Shown: positions 45,924-53,479 of the stretch, one piece after another
How the letters are laid out: each line of letters begins with the position of its first letter
How positions within the stretch are numbered: the stretch's first letter is position 1
NCBI RefSeq assembly: GCF_030931715.1
Contig: NZ_CP133261.1
Coordinates: 3,078,643-3,142,642, forward strand
DNA: 64,000 nt
Source of the DNA: Tissierella sp. MB52-C2
GTDB taxonomy: Bacteria > Bacillota > Clostridia > Tissierellales > Tissierellaceae
Direction: 5' to 3'
Notes under the pieces: model-generated
Databases searched by the model: none
What the model saw: the letters and a program-made list of their open reading frames with translations, nothing else
Told to the model about the DNA's origin: nothing
Translations under genes and position numbers: made by a program

Positions 45924-47177
45924 TTATATATTATTTTGTTTTTTATACTTATTAGATAATTTCACAGCTACTAAAGCTACTAATAAGGATACAATTGTTA
46001 CTCCTATGGTAAATATAAATATACGACTATATCCTGCATCCCCATAAGTATCTAGCCACTTGCCAAATAAAGTATATACAAACATATCAGGTAAGTAACC
46101 GATTACTGTAATAATAGCTAAAGCTGTTCCAGTAACTGCTGCTGGTACTTGTAGTTCTGATATAACTGCATATAAAGGTCCTTTGGCCATATATAAAGCA
46201 ATGGCATTAAGAAGCATTACAGCTATTATTAAAATATTATTTCCTCCTGGCATAAGTAAAAGCATAGCCATGGATATTGCACATAATCCTAAGGAAACTA
46301 CTTGACCTTTACTAGCTGATTTAAATACATTATCTGAAACATAGCCTCCTAATGGTCCACCAATAAATCTAGTTGCATAGTTTCTAATAGTTCCTATACT
46401 TGCTGCTAATGTTAATGACAATCCTAGTACACCTGTGCTATATGGAGTTAAATAACTTAGTCCTGCAATAAATGTAACTTGTCCAAACATTATAATTGCC
46501 ACAATCCATACTGCTGGGTATTTTAATACTCCAAAGTAATCTTTAATGCTGATTTTTTCAGTTGTAGTAGTTTTTTCTTCAGCATAGGTAAGTTTTTCAT
46601 CGTATAAAAATATAATTAATATTCCTGCTATTACACATAAGACACCCATAGTTGCTACAGCACCTTTGAATCCTAGTAGAAGGTTGTCAGCAAATAATGA
46701 TAATACATAAATCATAATAAAGTTAATTAATAATGATGCCACACCATTCATGGCTTCGAAGATTCCAAACATTCTACCTTGTTCTTCTTCACTGCCTAAT
46801 AAACGAATTCCCTTTAAAAGGGCAGGCCAGAATGCAAAACCACCTGTTATGGCTGCTCCAAACCACACTAATTTCACCATTGTAAAACTTCTATAAGTCA
46901 CCATAAGTAAGAAACATATTGCTGCATTACCAAATGTAGATGCTAATAGAACAGTTTTGGGTTTAAATTTATCCGCAATCCATCCACCTGGTAAATATGA
47001 TAATGTACAAGCCATTGCATAGATTGATAACAATGAGCCAAGCTGGGCATTGGTAACTCCCATAGCTGCAATCATTTGATCATAAAATGTACGGCTCATA
47101 TATGGTAGCGTATACATAAATCCGTAGGTCAGACCTAATGCAAATAGCAATAATAATCTTTTAACTTTTTTATTCAT
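45924..47177 (-). CDS. MFS transporter, first gene of the 2-oxoacid operon
   Basis: A protein of 417 residues with 12 predicted transmembrane helices. The MFS signature after helix 2 reads 'PGGWIADKFKPKTVLLASTF', and a second variant 'LGGYVSDNVF' follows helix 8. No substrate-specific motif is recognised. As the promoter-proximal gene of the operon it probably imports the carbon source (an organic acid or amino acid). The operon has a second transporter of the SSS type, so two substrates or an uptake/efflux pair are possible. ATG start with AGGAGGA upstream and a leader of about 115 nt. Confidence 0.88.
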   Translation of the reverse strand: MNKKVKRLLLLFALGLTYGFMYTLPYMSRTFYDQMIAAMGVTNAQLGSLLSIYAMACTLSYLPGGWIADKFKPKTVLLASTFGNAAICFLLMVTYRSFTMVKLVWFGAAITGGFAFWPALLKGIRLLGSEEEQGRMFGIFEAMNGVASLLINFIMIYVLSLFADNLLLGFKGAVATMGVLCVIAGILIIFLYDEKLTYAEEKTTTTEKISIKDYFGVLKYPAVWIVAIIMFGQVTFIAGLSYLTPYSTGVLGLSLTLAASIGTIRNYATRFIGGPLGGYVSDNVFKSASKGQVVSLGLCAISMAMLLLMPGGNNILIIAVMLLNAIALYMAKGPLYAVISELQVPAAVTGTALAIITVIGYLPDMFVYTLFGKWLDTYGDAGYSRIFIFTIGVTIVSLLVALVAVKLSNKYKKQNNI

Positions 47178-47299
47178 GTTTATCCTCCTAATTTCACATT
47201 TTAATCTTTAGTTTTTATCTGAGAATAAAATACAATAATGCATCTATCCCTCCTTATATAAATAATATTAATTTTATGACAATTCATCTTGATAATCAT

Positions 47300-47328
47300 A
47301 TTATAGTATGGTCATACCAATAATGCAA
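47300..47328 (-). promoter_or_regulatory. Promoter of the 2-oxoacid operon with FadR-type operator in its spacer
   Basis: On the minus strand TTGCAT, a 17-nt spacer and TATAAT. The palindrome TGGTATGACCA (47309-47319) occupies the spacer. TGGT-N3-ACCA is the operator form of FadR-subfamily GntR proteins such as PdhR and LldR. Such a regulator is encoded at the end of this operon, so repression by blocking RNA polymerase is likely. Confidence 0.85.
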
Positions 47329-47419
47329 TAATTGTTATTTTTCTTTCATACCTCTTAGTATCTAAATAAAATATATTTTTTTGTTTAATACCATGATATA
47401 CCAAATCTTTAATTGGTTG

Positions 47420-47428
47420 TGATATAAT
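47420..47428 (+). promoter_or_regulatory. Extended -10 promoter of the H-NOX receptor gene
   Basis: TGATATAAT (TG-N-TATAAT), 31 nt upstream of the GTG start. No convincing -35 is seen. It lies about 90 bp from the divergent operon promoter. Confidence 0.6.
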
Positions 47429-47458
47429 ATATTTAAATTGTACAGAGGAGGAATTACT

Positions 47459-49261
47459 GTGAAAGGTACTATAGTTTCTGCATGGGTTGACACTTGCAGG
47501 GAATTGTATGGAGAAAAAATAACAAACCAAGCATTGGAACATTTTAATATAAGTCCTAATAAAATATTTTCGCCTACAGAGGATATAGAAGATAATGTGG
47601 CTCGAGGAATTCTTGAATATATTGCTGAAAAATTAAATAAGTCTTCTGATGAAGTATGGAGAACCATGGGAAACCATAATGTTCTTACTTACTCTAAAGT
47701 TTATCCCGCATTTTTTAGATATAAAAATTTATATTCATTTCTCCAAGCAATGTATGATATTCATGTAGTTGTTACTAAAAGAGTTAAAGGGGCAAATCCC
47801 CCTATATTAGGAATTAAGCCTATAGATAAATTTACTGCCCATATGACCTATTCTTCTCAAAGGGGAATGTTTTCTTATTTCCATGGTATGCTAGAAGGTG
47901 CTAGTATGTATTTCAAAGAAGACATTGTGGTGGAAACTGTAGAAAAGACGGAAGACTTTTTAAAACTATCTATTACATTTCCTGAAGAAATCTACTATAA
48001 AAAGAAATACAGGTTTAATAAACTATTATCTCTAGGATTTATAAAGAATATAGAAGGAAAAATTGCCTTGGCATCTCTTATATTTTTAGGTATTCCAGTA
48101 AGCATTCTCTCTAGATTCGTAGATTCTTCCATTACAATACCTTTAACTTTAATTTTATCAATTTTAGTTCCATTTTTAGTTACTAAGGGTCTTTTTATTC
48201 CTATAAAATCTATCTATAGTTCCCTTGATGAAATTATAAATAAGGATTTGTCCATGATTCATGATATATCTACTGGAGATTTTTTTGAAGATATTAATCT
48301 TAAATTAAAGGACTTAAAGGAATCTATCAAAAAAGATTTTGTTGGATTTAAAGGTACTACAGATGAATTAAACGTCTTTGCTGATAAATTCGCTGATATT
48401 TCTGCTAACATGAGTTTTACCTCTGGAGAAATATCAAATGTGGTGGAACAAGTGGCAACCGGTTCAATTAATCAGGCTGAAGAAACAGAACAGACTGCTT
48501 ATAGCCTAAATAATTCTATTATCTCATTAAATGAAGTAGTAGATAAGGAAATCAAAGGAAAAGATCAACTAGAATCTGCCGTGGATCAAATCAATAAGGG
48601 ATTTAATGATTTGAAGTCTACTTCTGATAGTTTAAATAATATATTAGCTCAATTTTCCCATGTAAAATCTAAAGGTCAAGATTTACAAAATAGGGCCAAT
48701 GAAGTAAAAGATATTGTTGAAACTGTAGAAAGTATTGCGGAGCAAACCAATTTACTTGCCTTAAATGCAAGTATAGAAGCATCACGTGCTGGAGAATATG
48801 GTCGAGGTTTTACTGTTGTTGCCATGGAAATCAGAAAATTAGCAGAAGGCTCTAAGGAAGCGGTTCAAACTATAAATAATAATTTAGAATCTTTTGTAAG
48901 AGATGTTGCTGGATTTGTTGTTTCTATATCGGATCAATTTAGTATTCTTGAAAAAGAAAATATTAAATTAAGTTCAGTTGCAGAGGAAAATTACTCTGCT
49001 GTAAATTCTGTAGCTAAGGTATCTCAATTGATTACTGAGCTAACAAAAGAACTGACAATGGAAACTGACAATATAAATTCCCTTTTCCAAGGTATAGAGT
49101 CATTGGCAGCAATTGCAGAAGAAAACTCTGCGTCATCACAGGAAGTATCTGCCAACGTTCATGCATATACTGAAGAAATTAAAAAGATGACAAAAAGTAT
49201 ATATGAGTTTAAGGAAGTTAGTATGGAATTTAGTAAAGAGCTGGAGAAGTATGTAGTTTAA
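47459..49261 (+). CDS. H-NOX methyl-accepting chemotaxis protein, predicted O2 sensor
   Basis: The protein has 600 residues from a GTG at 47459 with GAGGAGG upstream; a TTG at 47438 lies before that site. Residues 1-185 form a heme-binding H-NOX domain. With this start the numbering agrees with the Caldanaerobacter Tar4 H-NOX: proximal His102, Pro115, and Tyr131/Ser133/Arg135 of the Y-x-S-x-R motif. The distal oxygen-binding residues Trp9, Asn74 and Tyr140 are all present. Two transmembrane helices follow (about 205-245) with almost no external loop, so sensing is cytoplasmic. No HAMP domain is evident. The C-terminal signalling domain has the normal hairpin tip ([20 protein letters not shown]). 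It should bind O2 and control CheA, most likely for oxygen avoidance. It is transcribed divergently from the oxygen-sensitive oxidoreductase operon. Confidence 0.93.
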   Translation: MKGTIVSAWVDTCRELYGEKITNQALEHFNISPNKIFSPTEDIEDNVARGILEYIAEKLNKSSDEVWRTMGNHNVLTYSKVYPAFFRYKNLYSFLQAMYDIHVVVTKRVKGANPPILGIKPIDKFTAHMTYSSQRGMFSYFHGMLEGASMYFKEDIVVETVEKTEDFLKLSITFPEEIYYKKKYRFNKLLSLGFIKNIEGKIALASLIFLGIPVSILSRFVDSSITIPLTLILSILVPFLVTKGLFIPIKSIYSSLDEIINKDLSMIHDISTGDFFEDINLKLKDLKESIKKDFVGFKGTTDELNVFADKFADISANMSFTSGEISNVVEQVATGSINQAEETEQTAYSLNNSIISLNEVVDKEIKGKDQLESAVDQINKGFNDLKSTSDSLNNILAQFSHVKSKGQDLQNRANEVKDIVETVESIAEQTNLLALNASIEASRAGEYGRGFTVVAMEIRKLAEGSKEAVQTINNNLESFVRDVAGFVVSISDQFSILEKENIKLSSVAEENYSAVNSVAKVSQLITELTKELTMETDNINSLFQGIESLAAIAEENSASSQEVSANVHAYTEEIKKMTKSIYEFKEVSMEFSKELEKYVV

Positions 49262-49274
49262 GGTAGAAGCTTAT

Positions 49275-49372
49275 TTAGTGAATAGTGAATAGTTGTGAAA
49301 GTTTCTAGTAAACTAGAAACTATTAACTGGCGACCAAAAGGTCGCCTTCATTATTCACCATTCACTATTAGA
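49275..49372. repeat. Nested inverted repeats with AGTGAAT heptads
   Basis: The outer arms carry AGTGAATAGTGAATAG (49277 on) and its near reverse complement ATTCACCATTCACTATTA. Inside are two perfect hairpins: AGTTTCTAG / CTAGAAACT and GGCGACC / GGTCGCC. The element lies between the convergent receptor and spmB genes and may terminate both. It belongs to a dispersed family in this window. Confidence 0.75.
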
Positions 49373-49374
49373 TA

Positions 49375-49911
49375 TCAACTAAAAAAAATTCTCGCCACGT
49401 ACACTGCCGACACCAATCCAACCAAGTCTGCTATTAATCCTGCTGACAATGCGTGTCTATGTTTTTTTATGGATACTGAGCCAAAATATACTGCTAGGAT
49501 ATAGAATGTAGTTTCACTGGAACCCATCATCACTGCTGCTGTTCTACCAAGTAAAGACTCTGGTCCATGGATCTTTATTAATTCACTCATAATTCCTTGA
49601 GCGCCGCTGCCTGATAAGGGTCTCATAAATATCATAGGGACTACTTCTCCTGGAATCTTAAATAGCTCTATGACTGGACTGAAAAGCTTAATTAGCATAT
49701 CCATAGCTCCTGATTCTCTAAAGACTCCAATGGCTACAAGCATGGCTACAAAAGAAGGTATAATTCTTATGGCAGTAGTAAATCCATCCTTTGCTCCTTC
49801 CATAAAGGATTCATAAACCTTAATATTTCTAATAATTCCATAAAATATAATCCCAACAATCATGAAAGGAATAGCAAATCTAGATAAAATCTCCATTACT
49901 TCAATGAACAT
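49375..49911 (-). CDS. spmB: Spore maturation protein B
   Basis: A membrane protein of 178 residues of the nucleoside-recognition (Gate) family with about four transmembrane helices ('IRIIPSFVAMLVAIGVFRESGAMD', 'FMRPLSGSGAQGIMSELI', 'GSSETTFYILAVYFG'). SpmA and SpmB are needed for normal dehydration of the spore core in Bacillus and Clostridium. The start overlaps the end of spmA by 11 nt, with AAAGGAGG upstream. It is convergent with the H-NOX receptor gene. Confidence 0.93.
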   Translation of the reverse strand: MFIEVMEILSRFAIPFMIVGIIFYGIIRNIKVYESFMEGAKDGFTTAIRIIPSFVAMLVAIGVFRESGAMDMLIKLFSPVIELFKIPGEVVPMIFMRPLSGSGAQGIMSELIKIHGPESLLGRTAAVMMGSSETTFYILAVYFGSVSIKKHRHALSAGLIADLVGLVSAVYVARIFFS

Positions 49912-50527
49912 TCTGCCTTCCTCCTTTACTTCTACCTCTTTTTATTTTGTATTTAGGTAATCTTTGAAGTGTCTTTGCTGCTATTATGGCTGTAGTTGTA
50001 GATATGGTAGTGGCAATTATGGTAGGCCCTACTATTTGCGTTGGATTAGTGGCACCTGCTGCTGCCAGTATTGCTATGGTGGAAGCAGGTATTAGAGTTA
50101 CAGATGAAGTATTTATGGCAAGAAATGTGACCATTGCATCTGTTGCTGTGTCTTTCTGTCTATTTAACTTTTGTAATTCTTCCATTGCCTTTAATCCAAA
50201 GGGAGTTGCTGCGTTACCTAAGCCTAAAATATTGGCAGATATATTCATTATCATGGCTCCCATGGCTGGATGATCAGCTGGCACGTCTGGAAATAAAAGT
50301 ATCATTATTGGTTTAAGAAGTCTTGATATTCCTTTTATTAGTCCAGAATCCTCTGCTATTTTCATGATTCCTAACCACAAAGCCATAACTCCAATGAGTC
50401 CCATGGCTAATTCTACAGCTCCTTTAGCACTTTCTATGGCACTTGTAGTTACATTATCTAAGTTTCCAGTAATAGCTCCAACTATAAATCCAATAATAAT
50501 CAAAGCTGCCCAAATAAAATTAATCAT
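49901..50527 (-). CDS. spmA: Spore maturation protein A
   Basis: A membrane protein of 208 residues with the Gate fold ('GLIGVMALWLGIMKIAEDSGL', 'NISANILGLGNAATPFGLKAM', 'FLAINTSSVTLIPASTIAI') and a basic C-terminal tail (KIKRGRSKGGRQ). It works with SpmB in spore maturation; the pair resembles the two halves of nucleoside-transporter-like proteins. The first gene of the spmAB pair, with an ATG start. Confidence 0.93.
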   Translation of the reverse strand: MINFIWAALIIIGFIVGAITGNLDNVTTSAIESAKGAVELAMGLIGVMALWLGIMKIAEDSGLIKGISRLLKPIMILLFPDVPADHPAMGAMIMNISANILGLGNAATPFGLKAMEELQKLNRQKDTATDAMVTFLAINTSSVTLIPASTIAILAAAGATNPTQIVGPTIIATTISTTTAIIAAKTLQRLPKYKIKRGRSKGGRQNVH

Positions 50528-50622
50528 ATAAACACCCCTAAAAAAACAATTGATAATTATTTATTTTTATTATTAATCTTTATATTCTATTCTATGAAGC
50601 TTATCCATATTCAAAAAACAAA

Positions 50623-50659
50623 AGAACCCAAGACTTTCCTTTGAAAAATCTTAGGTTCT
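50623..50659 (-). terminator. Terminator of mgtE
   Basis: Stem AGAACCTAAGA / TCTTGGGTTCT on the minus strand (one wobble), with a 15-nt loop, then TTTGTTTTTTG. Confidence 0.82.
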
Positions 50660-50704
50660 AATTCTTTAAATTATCAATCGTTAATCGATTTTCTTCATTA
50701 TTAA

Positions 50705-52042
50705 TTATATTCCAAGTAATGTTTTTGCTATACCAAAGTATACCATTAATGCTAATGCATCTACTATGGTTGTAATCAGTGGACCTGCCATTATTGCTGG
50801 ATCTGCCTTTAGTTTTTTTGCTATTAGCGGTAATATTCCACCTACTATTTTTGATGCCATAACTGTAACTACTATAGTTATGGAAACAGTTAAAGCTACA
50901 GTAGCATCTACTTTTTCTAAAAATATAATTCTTATGAAGTTAATCCCAGCAAGGACTGTTCCAACTATAAAGCTTATTCTTAATTCTTTCCATAATACTT
51001 TCCACCAATCGTGGGTAGTTATTTCACCTGTTGCCAACCCTCTTATTATTAAAGTAGATGATTGGCTTCCTGAATTTCCTCCAGTATCCATTAACATTGG
51101 AATAAATGTACTAAGCACTACTACAGACGCCAAGACATCTTCAAATTTACCCATTATTCTTCCAGTAAATGTGGCTGAAACCATTAATACTAAAAGCCAG
51201 GGCAATCTATTTTTAGCCAGTGTCATAACTCCTGTGTTTAAATAAGCATCTTCAGATGGAGACATAGCGGCCATTATCTGAAAGTCTTCTGTAGCCTCTT
51301 GTTCCATAACATCCATAATATCATCAACAGTAATAATTCCAGTAAGCCTATTTTCATTATCTACTACAGGAAGTGCTAAAAATCCATATTTTCTAAATAC
51401 ATTGGCTACACTTTCCTGATCATCATGGGTATATACTTTTATTACTTCATCTTCCATTATATCTTCTATAATTTTATCTTCATCTGATGTAACTAGAGTT
51501 CTTAGGGAGACAAATCCCTCTAGAGTTCTTTTTTTATCTGTTACATAGCAAGTATACACAGTTTCTTTATTTAGCCCTATTTCCTTTATATGATTCAAGG
51601 CTTCTTTTACAGTTGCTTCTTTTCTCAAATCAACATATTCTATAGTCATTATGCTACCAGCAGAGTCTACAGGATATTTCAAAAATTGATTTATTAATTT
51701 CCTTTCTTCCTCTTTTGATGATTTAAGAATCTTTTTTACAATATTTGCTGGCATTTCTTCAATTAAATCTATCATGTCGTCAAAAAACAATTCATCCACA
51801 ATATATTCCAACTCTTTATCGGTTATGGAATTTATTATGCCTAATTGTTGTTCTGTAGAAAAATGAGCAAATACTTCTACTGCTAAATCCTTTGGTAACA
51901 TTCTAAAGATTAGAAGAGTTGAATGTACATCCAAGGGATCTAATAGTTCTGCCACGTCTACTTCATTCATTTCTGATAATTCTTTTTTAATTTGTACGTA
52001 CTTCTTTTCTTGTATTAATTCCAATAATATTCTTTCATCCAT
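50705..52042 (-). CDS. mgtE: Magnesium transporter MgtE
   Basis: A magnesium channel of 445 residues. An N-terminal superhelical domain (about 1-125, 'DVAELLDPLDVHSTLLIFRML') and two CBS domains (about 130-255, 'MTIEYVDLRKEATVKEAL' and 'MEDEVIKVYTHDDQESVANV') are the cytoplasmic magnesium sensor. Five transmembrane helices follow from 280, with 'LMDTGGNSGSQSSTLIIRGLA' and 'LPLIAKKLKADPAIMAGPLITT' forming the pore and selectivity region. It is complete. The gene has its own promoter, a leader of about 190 nt with a 31-codon ORF, and a terminator. Confidence 0.95.
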   Translation of the reverse strand: MDERILLELIQEKKYVQIKKELSEMNEVDVAELLDPLDVHSTLLIFRMLPKDLAVEVFAHFSTEQQLGIINSITDKELEYIVDELFFDDMIDLIEEMPANIVKKILKSSKEEERKLINQFLKYPVDSAGSIMTIEYVDLRKEATVKEALNHIKEIGLNKETVYTCYVTDKKRTLEGFVSLRTLVTSDEDKIIEDIMEDEVIKVYTHDDQESVANVFRKYGFLALPVVDNENRLTGIITVDDIMDVMEQEATEDFQIMAAMSPSEDAYLNTGVMTLAKNRLPWLLVLMVSATFTGRIMGKFEDVLASVVVLSTFIPMLMDTGGNSGSQSSTLIIRGLATGEITTHDWWKVLWKELRISFIVGTVLAGINFIRIIFLEKVDATVALTVSITIVVTVMASKIVGGILPLIAKKLKADPAIMAGPLITTIVDALALMVYFGIAKTLLGI

Positions 52043-52090
52043 GTTCTCCCTCCAACTAGAGAACCACTATTTGTGACGAAAATGGTTCTC
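52043..52090 (-). promoter_or_regulatory. Alternative stems controlling the mgtE start region
   Basis: GAGAACCA (52090-52083) can pair perfectly with TGGTTCTC (52066-52059). The same GTTCTC can instead pair with GAGAAC at 52048-52043, which lies directly before the mgtE ATG, with the Shine-Dalgarno GGAGG in the loop. The two pairings exclude each other, and both lie where a ribosome on the leader ORF would disturb them. Confidence 0.55.
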
Positions 52091-52151
52091 CTATTATTCT
52101 CTTTATTTTTCTTTTATTTATACTGGGTAAAGGCCCCGAATCCATTTTCAT
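52056..52151 (-). CDS. Candidate 31-codon leader peptide upstream of mgtE
   Basis: An ORF too short for standard gene calling. The ATG at 52151 has AAGGAAGG about 8 nt upstream, and the peptide begins MKMDSGPLPS and ends GEPFSSQIVVL. The stop TAG is 13 nt before the mgtE ATG. The N-terminal acidic residue plus PLP followed by a basic stretch (NKRKIKR) is like the MgtL leader peptide of the enterobacterial mgtA mRNA, where such residues make ribosomes sensitive to low magnesium. The last codons take part in one of two alternative stems (52083-52090 with 52059-52066, or 52059-52064 with 52043-52048). No homologue is known to me; the coding status is inferred from position and RBS. Confidence 0.55.
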   Translation of the reverse strand: MKMDSGPLPSINKRKIKRIIGEPFSSQIVVL

Positions 52152-52167
52152 CACCAACCTTCCTTTC

Positions 52168-52222
52168 TTAGCGAATAACTAATAGTGAATAGCTAATAGC
52201 TATCTGTTATTCACTACTTATA
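52168..52222. repeat. AGTGAAT heptad inverted repeat in the mgtE leader
   Basis: AATAGTGAATAGC on one side and GTTATTCACTAC on the other, with AGCTAATAGCT between. It lies in the transcribed leader of mgtE, downstream of its promoter, and belongs to the same family as the elements at 30830, 49275 and 57766. Confidence 0.65.
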
Positions 52223-52238
52223 AACTTTAACTTTTTCT

Positions 52239-52267
52239 ATTATACCATACTTTCCTTATCCACCCAA
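52239..52267 (-). promoter_or_regulatory. Promoter of mgtE
   Basis: On the minus strand TTGGGT, 17 nt, TATAAT with an upstream TG (extended -10 TGGTATAAT). It overlaps the terminator of the HesB-like gene by 2 nt. Confidence 0.7.
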
Positions 52268-52303
52268 ATAAAAAAAGATAGGGCATCCTATCTTTTTTTA
52301 TTT
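52266..52303 (-). terminator. Terminator of the HesB-like selenoprotein gene
   Basis: Perfect 17-bp arms (AAATAAAAAAAGATAGG and complement) with a 4-nt loop and a T-run in both directions, 21 nt after the stop codon. Confidence 0.88.
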
Positions 52304-52324
52304 AAACTATTCACTCTTAACTAA

Positions 52325-52621
52325 TTAACATCCACCTGTGCCTCTATCTGGAATTACTGTAAATCCTCTTCTTAGCCAATCATCACTATAATCTACAGTA
52401 AACTTTCCATAGTTATCTTCTAATCCTTCTTCTATTAAAAACTTAAAGTCTCCAACTGACATTTCTAAATCTCCATCTTTGTGCTCATCCAGAGCTATGC
52501 CAAATGATGGACCGCCTCAACCATAGCCTGCAACATAAATTCTTAAAGGTTTATCCGTTTGTTTAGATTCTATGACTTTGGTTAGTTCTTCTGATGCTTT
52601 TGAAGTTACATCTATTATCAT
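52325..52621 (-). CDS. HesB-like (A-type iron-sulfur) selenoprotein with in-frame TGA
   Basis: The frame from the ATG at 52621 (AAGGAGG, 7-nt spacing) to TAA at 52325 gives 98 residues if the TGA at 52519-52517 (codon 35) is read as selenocysteine. The context is YVAGYG-U-GGPSFGIALDE, where ordinary HesB/IscA proteins have a cluster-binding cysteine. The sequence on both sides fits the family, and HesB-like selenoproteins are known in anaerobes. Downstream of the TGA a hairpin fits the bacterial SECIS rules (see 52478-52504). The C-terminus ends GTGGC, with one cysteine. It may bind or deliver iron-sulfur or handle reduced sulfur or selenium species. It has its own promoter, a CsoR-like palindrome and a terminator. 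A standard gene finder would miss it or call a pseudogene. Confidence 0.87.
52478..52504 (-). promoter_or_regulatory. Candidate bacterial SECIS element
   Basis: In the mRNA, UUUG and CAAA form a lower stem and GCUC and GAGC an upper stem, with the apical loop UGGAU. The loop begins 26 nt after the UGA and has G at its second position. Both facts agree with the published bacterial SECIS model (distance about 16-37 nt, G among the first two loop bases). Confidence 0.65.
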
Positions 52622-52654
52622 ATTAATTGCCTCCTTTGAGTGTTTTCTTATTAC

Positions 52655-52683
52655 ATTATATACCCACTAGGGGTATTTGTAAA
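52655..52683 (-). promoter_or_regulatory. Promoter of the HesB-like gene with CsoR/CstR-like operator
   Basis: On the minus strand TTTACA, 17 nt, TATAAT. The spacer is almost filled by ATACCCCTAGTGGGTAT (52660-52676), a palindrome with ATACCC / GGGTAT arms. This form is typical of operators of the CsoR/CstR/FrmR (DUF156) repressors that sense copper, persulfide or aldehydes. No such regulator gene is in the window. Confidence 0.72.
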
Positions 52684-52924
52684 CAGTTATTTATAAATTC
52701 TATCTATAAATGAATTTATACTAATAGATTACCCTTATCGTTTGCTTTTAATTATTAATTATAAAATAAAAAGAGCTTCTAAAAAAGCCCTTTAAGAAAG
52801 CTTTTTTTGAAACTCATTGAAAGTGGAACTTTCATATTCCCTATAAAAAATAGAGGAAATATCTTCCTCCATTTTTTATAATTTAAAATCGTCAATTGTC
52901 AATTATATATTGTCAATCCTACTT
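52684..52924. other. Intergenic region without visible gene
   Basis: The stretch between the HesB-like promoter and the membrane protein gene is AT-rich, with no ORF that has a good RBS. It holds the terminator at 52842-52880, a small hairpin at 52819-52833 and, at 52885-52916, a tandem fragment of the GTCAATTGTCAATT repeat type. Confidence 0.6.
52842..52880 (-). terminator. Terminator of the YvlD-like gene
   Basis: 17-bp arms (TATAAAAAATGGAGGAA and partner, one mismatch) with a 5-nt loop. A/T-rich arms give T-runs on both sides. Confidence 0.8.
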
Positions 52925-53320
52925 CTACATTGCTCTTCCTGGTATTATAGCATCTACTATACCTATTACTAAAGCACCTATTATGGCACCCCAAACAGAT
53001 ATATTAAATCCAGGGATTATAAACTTGGTAACATAGAGAATAAGTGCAGCTACTAAGAATCCTGATAATCCTCTTCCGAATGGAGAAGCATTTACACCAG
53101 TAAACTTTTGGATTAAGTGATCCAACACTCCAATTACTACTGATGCTAGTAATAAGCTCCATATACCGTCTATTGTGAATCCTGGAGTAAAGTAAGCTGC
53201 TATAGCTACAACTATTGCTGTTACTAATATCCTTATGATCATTTCTCCTATGTTGAAACTATCATCTCTGTCTCTATCTCTGTCTTTTTCTGGATTTTTA
53301 TTTCTATCATTATTATCCAT
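52925..53320 (-). CDS. Small membrane protein of the YvlD / phage-holin-like family
   Basis: The protein has 131 residues from the ATG at 53320 (AGGAGGTG upstream). The N-terminus is highly charged (NDRNKNPEKDRDRDRDDS), then come four transmembrane helices ('IIRILVTAIVVAIAAYFTPGF', 'WSLLLASVVIGVLDHLI', 'GFLVAALILYVTKFIIPGF', 'VWGAIIGALVIGIVDAII'). The repeated 'A...PGF' followed by 'G.L...I' is typical of the family annotated as phage holin family 4 superfamily or YvlD. The function is unknown; YvlD relatives belong to cell-envelope stress regulons. No phage genes are nearby. Confidence 0.82.
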   Translation of the reverse strand: MDNNDRNKNPEKDRDRDRDDSFNIGEMIIRILVTAIVVAIAAYFTPGFTIDGIWSLLLASVVIGVLDHLIQKFTGVNASPFGRGLSGFLVAALILYVTKFIIPGFNISVWGAIIGALVIGIVDAIIPGRAM

Positions 53321-53479
53321 AGTTTCACCTCCTGATATAGTATTCTCCAAGAATGCTTTTTTTTATACAAAGAAATATTAAATAATTTTTATATTTTGAG
53401 AAATGATATATTTATACTAGAAAGGGTATAAAATATATGCTACTATATTAGTAGAGTATAAATAAGGAGGTTGAAAAAT

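Noticed and set aside
52043-52232. M-box (ykoK) magnesium riboswitch before mgtE
   Set aside because: I could not find the conserved M-box core sequences; the leader is too short and holds an ORF and two alternative stems instead.
52325-52621. HesB-like gene as a pseudogene because of the in-frame TGA
   Set aside because: The only break is at the exact cysteine position of the family; the reading frame, RBS, promoter and terminator are intact and a SECIS-like hairpin follows. Selenocysteine explains this better.
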